Source: CBDUQI01 sp965369325 (GTDB lineage Bacteria; Pseudomonadota; Gammaproteobacteria; Steroidobacterales; JBCBZW01). Taken from it: a DNA stretch of 20,710 bases. The notes under the pieces are model-generated. The model had not been told where the DNA came from. It did not search any database and worked only from the letters and a program-made list of their open reading frames with translations. Shown here piece after piece: positions 17,006 to 20,710 of the stretch. Numbering within the stretch: the stretch's first letter is position 1; every line of letters begins with the position of its first letter. The stretch spans positions 1 through 20,710 of the forward strand of contig CBDUQI010000093.1 in assembly GCA_965369325.1 (NCBI GenBank), written 5' to 3'. Position numbers and translations under genes: made by a program.

Positions 17006-17228
17006 TTGGATTTCCGCAAGGTTGCCTTAGTTGGCGTTATGTTAGACCAAATTCATGACGGAGGTTGTACGCGCCCGAAATTGAACAGGTCGTGGTTGGC
17101 CCCCGCGCAACGCCGCCTGTGCGGCGATCTCAGGATGCGCCTTCTCGCAGTCGGTGCTATGGTCAAGGGAGTGTCGGAAAACTCGCCCGGCCTGCGACGG
17201 GCGACGCCAGCGTTCCCAGGAGGCAGCT

Positions 17229-19175
17229 ATGTTGAGTCGTGTCTTATCTTATCGGATGGTAGCTATCGTGGTGGGCTGGCTGGCAGTGCCACTGTCCGCC
17301 CACGCGCAGATGTTGTTTGAGGAGGTCTCGGTAGCTGCCGGCGTTCGCTACATCCACGTTAACAATCCATCCGGCCCGATCGGCGGCGGCGCCGCTTGGG
17401 TAGACGTCAACAACGACGGATTCGATGATCTGTATACGACGCAGGGCGTCGGCTGTAACCCGCTGTATTTGAACAACGGCGATGGCTCGTTCTCGGCGGT
17501 CACGGATGCCGCCGGCGCCAGTGATTGCACCAGCGTCACGCTCGGCGTCACCGCGGCGGATTACGACAACGATGGTGATCAGGACCTGTTTACCTCTAAC
17601 AACAGCTTCAACCGGTTGTTTAAGAACATGTGGGTTGAGACCGGTGAGCTGGCCTTTGTTGACGTCGCGGGCGCCGCCGGAATTGGCGCGGAGGATCTGA
17701 ACTCCACCCACGCCACCTGGGGCGATTTTGATCGCGACGGGCATTTGGACCTGCACATCTCCAACCATATTCTGGTGCCGTTCCCGCTTACCTGCGCGCC
17801 AGATAGCCTGTGGCATGCACAGGGAGATGGCACCTTTGTGAACATCGCCGCGCAAACCGGGATCGATCTGAGCGGTGACATCAACAAGACTGGCTGCCCC
17901 CTGGCCAGCACCTTTAGCGACTACGACAACGATGGCGACCCGGATTTGTTTATCGTCAACGACCTGGCGCAGCCGATGCAGAATGAGGTGCCAAACCGAT
18001 TGTTCCGCAACGACGGGTCGGACGGGCAGGGCGGCTGGATATTTACCGACGTCAGCGACTTTACCGGCTTTAACTGGTTCCAGTCCGGCATGGGCATTGC
18101 AGTGGGTGACTTCGATCGCAATGGCATGCTTGATTACTACGCCACCGATATTGGCGTAAATGAATTTGCCGTCAGCAACGGTGATGGCACCTTCACGGAG
18201 AGCTCGGATACGTTTGGCGTCGCGGCTGCCGACTCTTCCATCTGGGGCTGGTTCGGTCTGGTCGGCTGGGGTGCCGGGTTTTTTGATCTGGACCTGGATG
18301 GCTGGCTGGATTTGACGGTGTGCAATGGCGGTGTACCGCAGGATCAGTTCCCAGGACTGTTTGGTGGCGCGGCCTATACGCAGATTAATCCTTGTTACGT
18401 CTTCCGGAATCGTCTGGCGATTTCTGGCGACTTTGCCGAAGTGCATGAGAGCCTGGGGGTTATCTCGGAGGGCTATTACCGTGGCGCGGCGTTCTCGGAC
18501 TACGACAACGACGGCGACGTGGATATGCACTTCAGCAATCTTACTGGCGCAAATGCGCTGTACGAAAACAAGTTTGTTGATCTGACCGCGGTGAACTGGC
18601 TTAAAGTTAAAGTGGTGGGTACGCTCAGCAACCGCGACGGCATTGGCGCCAAAGTGCGGGCGAAGACCGTTGGCGTTACGCAGTTGCATGAGGTAGATGG
18701 CGGCTCCAGCCATTTGTCGCGCAATACACTGACCGCACATTTTGGCCTGGCGAGCAGCACTAGCACGGATCTTTCTGTTGAGTTCCCCAGCGGGCTCACT
18801 CAGGAGTTGCGTTACGTAGATTCCAATCAACTGGTCGAGGTGGTTGAGCCGTTAGTGAGCGCCAAGCTCACCCTGTATCGTCGCGTCGTCCCCGAGGGTG
18901 GCTTGGCGATTGCCAATGTGAGCATTACCAATCATTCGGATCAGTCGCAAACCCGCGACATGTGGGTGGCGCAGGTGAGCAGTGCCGGGGAAACCAATGT
19001 AAACACACCGGCCAGCGTGACGCTGGCCGCCGGGGAGTCCACCGTGCGTCGGGTATTGCTCACCACGGATGCACCGCCAGGCGTCACCGTGTATGGGGCG
19101 CGCCTTGGCGAGTTTGGTGTGGATGTGAAACACCGGAATCATGCGACGCTAATCGTTCCTGAGCTGGGCGAATAA
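17229..19175 (+). CDS. Secreted VCBS propeller with ASPIC/UnbV domain (CRTAC1-like)
   Basis: The 648-residue product has a signal peptide (cleavage SAHA|Q after residue 26). Seven calcium-loop motifs start near residues 59, 111, 166, 231, 294, 353 and 424, such as DYDNDGDQDLFTS and DFDRDGHLDLHIS. Residues about 457-525 match the ASPIC/UnbV pattern (WLKVKVVGTLSNRDGIGAKV, then HFGLA), which in known CRTAC1-like proteins follows the propeller. The last 108 residues form a further beta-rich region without a recognised name. The frame is open from 17154 with a GTG start, but AGGAGG five bases before ATG 17229 and the signal peptide decide the start. It is divergent from the GAF sensor gene, with 223 bases between. 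Binding or adhesion is inferred; no enzyme motif is seen. Confidence 0.9.
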   Translation: MLSRVLSYRMVAIVVGWLAVPLSAHAQMLFEEVSVAAGVRYIHVNNPSGPIGGGAAWVDVNNDGFDDLYTTQGVGCNPLYLNNGDGSFSAVTDAAGASDCTSVTLGVTAADYDNDGDQDLFTSNNSFNRLFKNMWVETGELAFVDVAGAAGIGAEDLNSTHATWGDFDRDGHLDLHISNHILVPFPLTCAPDSLWHAQGDGTFVNIAAQTGIDLSGDINKTGCPLASTFSDYDNDGDPDLFIVNDLAQPMQNEVPNRLFRNDGSDGQGGWIFTDVSDFTGFNWFQSGMGIAVGDFDRNGMLDYYATDIGVNEFAVSNGDGTFTESSDTFGVAAADSSIWGWFGLVGWGAGFFDLDLDGWLDLTVCNGGVPQDQFPGLFGGAAYTQINPCYVFRNRLAISGDFAEVHESLGVISEGYYRGAAFSDYDNDGDVDMHFSNLTGANALYENKFVDLTAVNWLKVKVVGTLSNRDGIGAKVRAKTVGVTQLHEVDGGSSHLSRNTLTAHFGLASSTSTDLSVEFPSGLTQELRYVDSNQLVEVVEPLVSAKLTLYRRVVPEGGLAIANVSITNHSDQSQTRDMWVAQVSSAGETNVNTPASVTLAAGESTVRRVLLTTDAPPGVTVYGARLGEFGVDVKHRNHATLIVPELGE

Positions 19176-19184
19176 CCCGATCAA

Positions 19185-19215
19185 GACGAGGCAGGGCATC
19201 GCCCCCTGCCGCGTC
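19185..19215 (+). terminator. Hairpin after the ASPIC/UnbV propeller gene
   Basis: GACGAGGCAGGG pairs with CCCTGCCGCGTC with one A-G mismatch and a seven-base loop, ten bases after the stop codon. It is followed by a mixed sequence without a T-run. It separates the propeller from the oxygenase gene. Confidence 0.55.
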
Positions 19216-19322
19216 TGCAATCCGCGGCCGGCCGTTCGGTCAGCCACCCGCTATCATCGGTATTCGGCGCTGCAGGTGACTCTGTTAAGGTAGACCTCTA
19301 ATTGCCTGCGGAGGACTCGTCA

Positions 19323-20710
19323 ATGGCCGCGCCATACCCCGATCACCCACAGATGCGTGGCAACTACGCGCCGATACGCTTCGAAGCCACTGCCCGTGAT
19401 TTGGTGGTTGAGGGCGAGCTGCCCGCCGATCTGCAAGGCTCTCTTTACCGCATCGGACCCAATCCCCAGTTTGCCCCGCGCGATGATCACCACTGGTTTG
19501 TAGGCGATGGGATGGTGCACGCGTTTCACTTCGACAATGGTAAGGTCGACTATCTGAACCGCTGGGTGCGCACGCCCAAATGGGAGCTTGAACAGGCCAA
19601 TGGCCGCGCGCTGTTCGGCGTATTCGGCAATCCGATGACTACCGATAAGTCCGCGCTGGGCACCGACGCCGGTGTGGCTAATACCAACATCGTCTGGCAC
19701 GCGGGCCGGCTGATGGCGCTGGAGGAGATCCACGCCCCGTTTGAGCTAGACCCGCAGTCACTGGACGCGCGCGGTTATCATCGGTATGAGGGCAAGCTGA
19801 AAGGTGCGATGACCGCACACCCCAAGATCGATCCGGAAACCGGCGAGATGCATTTTTTTTGCTATTTCGCCACCGGGTTTTTCACCCCGCACATTAACTA
19901 CCATGTGGTGGACAAAGACGGCCAACTGGTGCGGTCCGAACAGTTTGAGGCGCCGTTCCCGGCGATGGTGCACGACTTTATCGTCACTGCCGAGCACGTG
20001 GTGTTCCCGATATTCCCGCTGACCGGCGATCTCAAGCGTGCGTTCGCCGGTGGCCCGCCGTTCGCGTGGGAGCCGGATAAAGGCACCTGGCTGGGAATCT
20101 TGCGTCGCGGCGATCCGATTGAAAATCTGCGCTGGGTGCAGACCGACCCCTGTTTTGTGTTCCATCCCATGAACGCATGGAGCGAGCCGGGGCGCATTGT
20201 TGCGGACATGATGCAGTTCGAGGAGGCGCCGTTGTTCCCGCGTGCAGATGGGCAGCGTAGTGATCCCACCAAGGCCAGCGCGCGGCTGTGCCGCTGGAGC
20301 ATCGAGCTGAATGAAGACACCGATACCTGCAAGCGTGAGTACATTGATGATCTTTCGGCCGAGTTCCCGCGTCTTGACGAACGCAGGGCCGGTCTTACTT
20401 ACCGTCACGGGTACTACGCCTGTGCGACCCGGCGCAGCAAAGGTGATGGCGGCATCTTCCATGAGATTGCGCACATCGATCATCGCACCGGCCAGCGTAG
20501 CCTGTACGACGCGGGCGACGGCAACGCGGTGTCGGAGCCGGTGTTTATCCCGCGCAATGCCTCGGCGCCCGAAGGGCAGGGGGTGTTGTTGGCAACGGTG
20601 TTTCAGGCAGCGGAACAGCGCAGCGACCTGATTGTGCTGGATGCTGAGAATATTGCCGACGGGCCGCTGGCCACCGTGCGACTGGACCATCGGATCCCGA
20701 TGGGTTTTCA
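19323..20710 (+). CDS. Carotenoid cleavage/lignostilbene dioxygenase-family protein, 3' end outside window
   Basis: The first 462 residues are present and the frame runs off the right edge. It belongs to the RPE65/carotenoid oxygenase family, non-haem iron enzymes that use oxygen to split a carbon-carbon double bond in carotenoids, apocarotenoids or stilbenes. The family opening LQGSLYRIGPNPQF (37-50) and DGMVHAF (62-68) are clear. Three iron ligands are visible: His166 (TAHPKID), His217 (MVHDF) and His281 (FHPMNAW). The fourth is expected in the IPMGFH motif at which the window ends. GGAGG seven bases before the ATG supports the start. No signal peptide is seen, so it is cytoplasmic. Products would be aldehydes, which the aldehyde dehydrogenase at 2927-4351 might oxidise; that link is speculative. 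Confidence 0.93.
   Translation, partial: MAAPYPDHPQMRGNYAPIRFEATARDLVVEGELPADLQGSLYRIGPNPQFAPRDDHHWFVGDGMVHAFHFDNGKVDYLNRWVRTPKWELEQANGRALFGVFGNPMTTDKSALGTDAGVANTNIVWHAGRLMALEEIHAPFELDPQSLDARGYHRYEGKLKGAMTAHPKIDPETGEMHFFCYFATGFFTPHINYHVVDKDGQLVRSEQFEAPFPAMVHDFIVTAEHVVFPIFPLTGDLKRAFAGGPPFAWEPDKGTWLGILRRGDPIENLRWVQTDPCFVFHPMNAWSEPGRIVADMMQFEEAPLFPRADGQRSDPTKASARLCRWSIELNEDTDTCKREYIDDLSAEFPRLDERRAGLTYRHGYYACATRRSKGDGGIFHEIAHIDHRTGQRSLYDAGDGNAVSEPVFIPRNASAPEGQGVLLATVFQAAEQRSDLIVLDAENIADGPLATVRLDHRIPMGF

Noticed and set aside
17154..17228. GTG-started 25-residue extension of the ASPIC/UnbV propeller
   Set aside because: It would bury the signal peptide; AGGAGG lies directly before the ATG at 17229.
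17244..18830. Long open frame on the minus strand inside the propeller gene
   Set aside because: It is the antisense shadow of a calcium-repeat gene with no ribosome site or family resemblance, while the plus strand has clear domains.
8546..19252. Possible attachment-site repeat of the tRNA-Gly 3' end
   Set aside because: Only a 10-base match (gccacccgct at 8546-8555 and 19243-19252) is seen, with no integrase gene, so chance explains it.
19758..20690. Minus-strand frame opposite the oxygenase
   Set aside because: The plus frame carries all expected oxygenase motifs; the opposite frame shows none.

Overview
The window is about 20.7 kb of GC-rich bacterial chromosome, probably from a gammaproteobacterium and plausibly a marine one. 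That placement is an inference. It rests on a glyU-like tRNA-Gly(CCC) with encoded CCA, Gram-negative signal peptides and lipoboxes, a C-terminal dockerin-like tail ending in a PGPSG-type motif, and the mix of catabolic oxidoreductases. No species can be named from the sequence alone. I see no IS element, CRISPR array, phage gene or rRNA.

Left part (1-4351, minus strand): a truncated lipoyl/E3-binding E2 subunit overlaps by ATGA a fused alpha-beta thiamine-dependent E1 subunit, forming a 2-oxoacid dehydrogenase complex of unknown substrate. Upstream of it, in the same direction but separated by 236 bp and a hairpin, is an NAD(P)-dependent aldehyde dehydrogenase. Middle-left (4508-8558, plus strand): an FG-GAP beta-propeller lipoprotein, then a tight pair made of a ferredoxin/rubredoxin-reductase-type flavoprotein and a CxxCH-bearing lipoprotein, then tRNA-Gly(CCC).

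Middle-right (8686-13355): a secreted seven-motif FG-GAP propeller ending in a thrombospondin type 3 and dockerin-like calcium tail; a possible 63-residue secreted peptide; a region with nested inverted repeats; an orphan secreted 183-residue protein on the minus strand; and, divergent from it, a secreted seven-motif VCBS propeller. The two genes at 13371-17005 (minus strand) overlap by 7 nt and form a signalling cassette. The first encodes a cytoplasmic GAF protein with a histidine-kinase-like core that has lost its G1 box. The second encodes a receiver domain fused to an aminoglycoside-phosphotransferase-like kinase with all key catalytic residues. This is the best candidate for an undescribed system here.

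Right end (17229-20710, plus strand): a secreted VCBS propeller with an ASPIC/UnbV domain (CRTAC1-like), a terminator-like hairpin, and a carotenoid/stilbene-cleaving oxygenase cut off by the window edge at its fourth iron ligand.

Two themes recur. One is oxidative catabolism of ring or isoprenoid-type substrates (oxygenase, flavin reductase, aldehyde dehydrogenase, 2-oxoacid dehydrogenase). The other is a set of four exported calcium-binding propellers, each carrying seven DxDxDG-type motifs, which surround the unusual signalling cassette.
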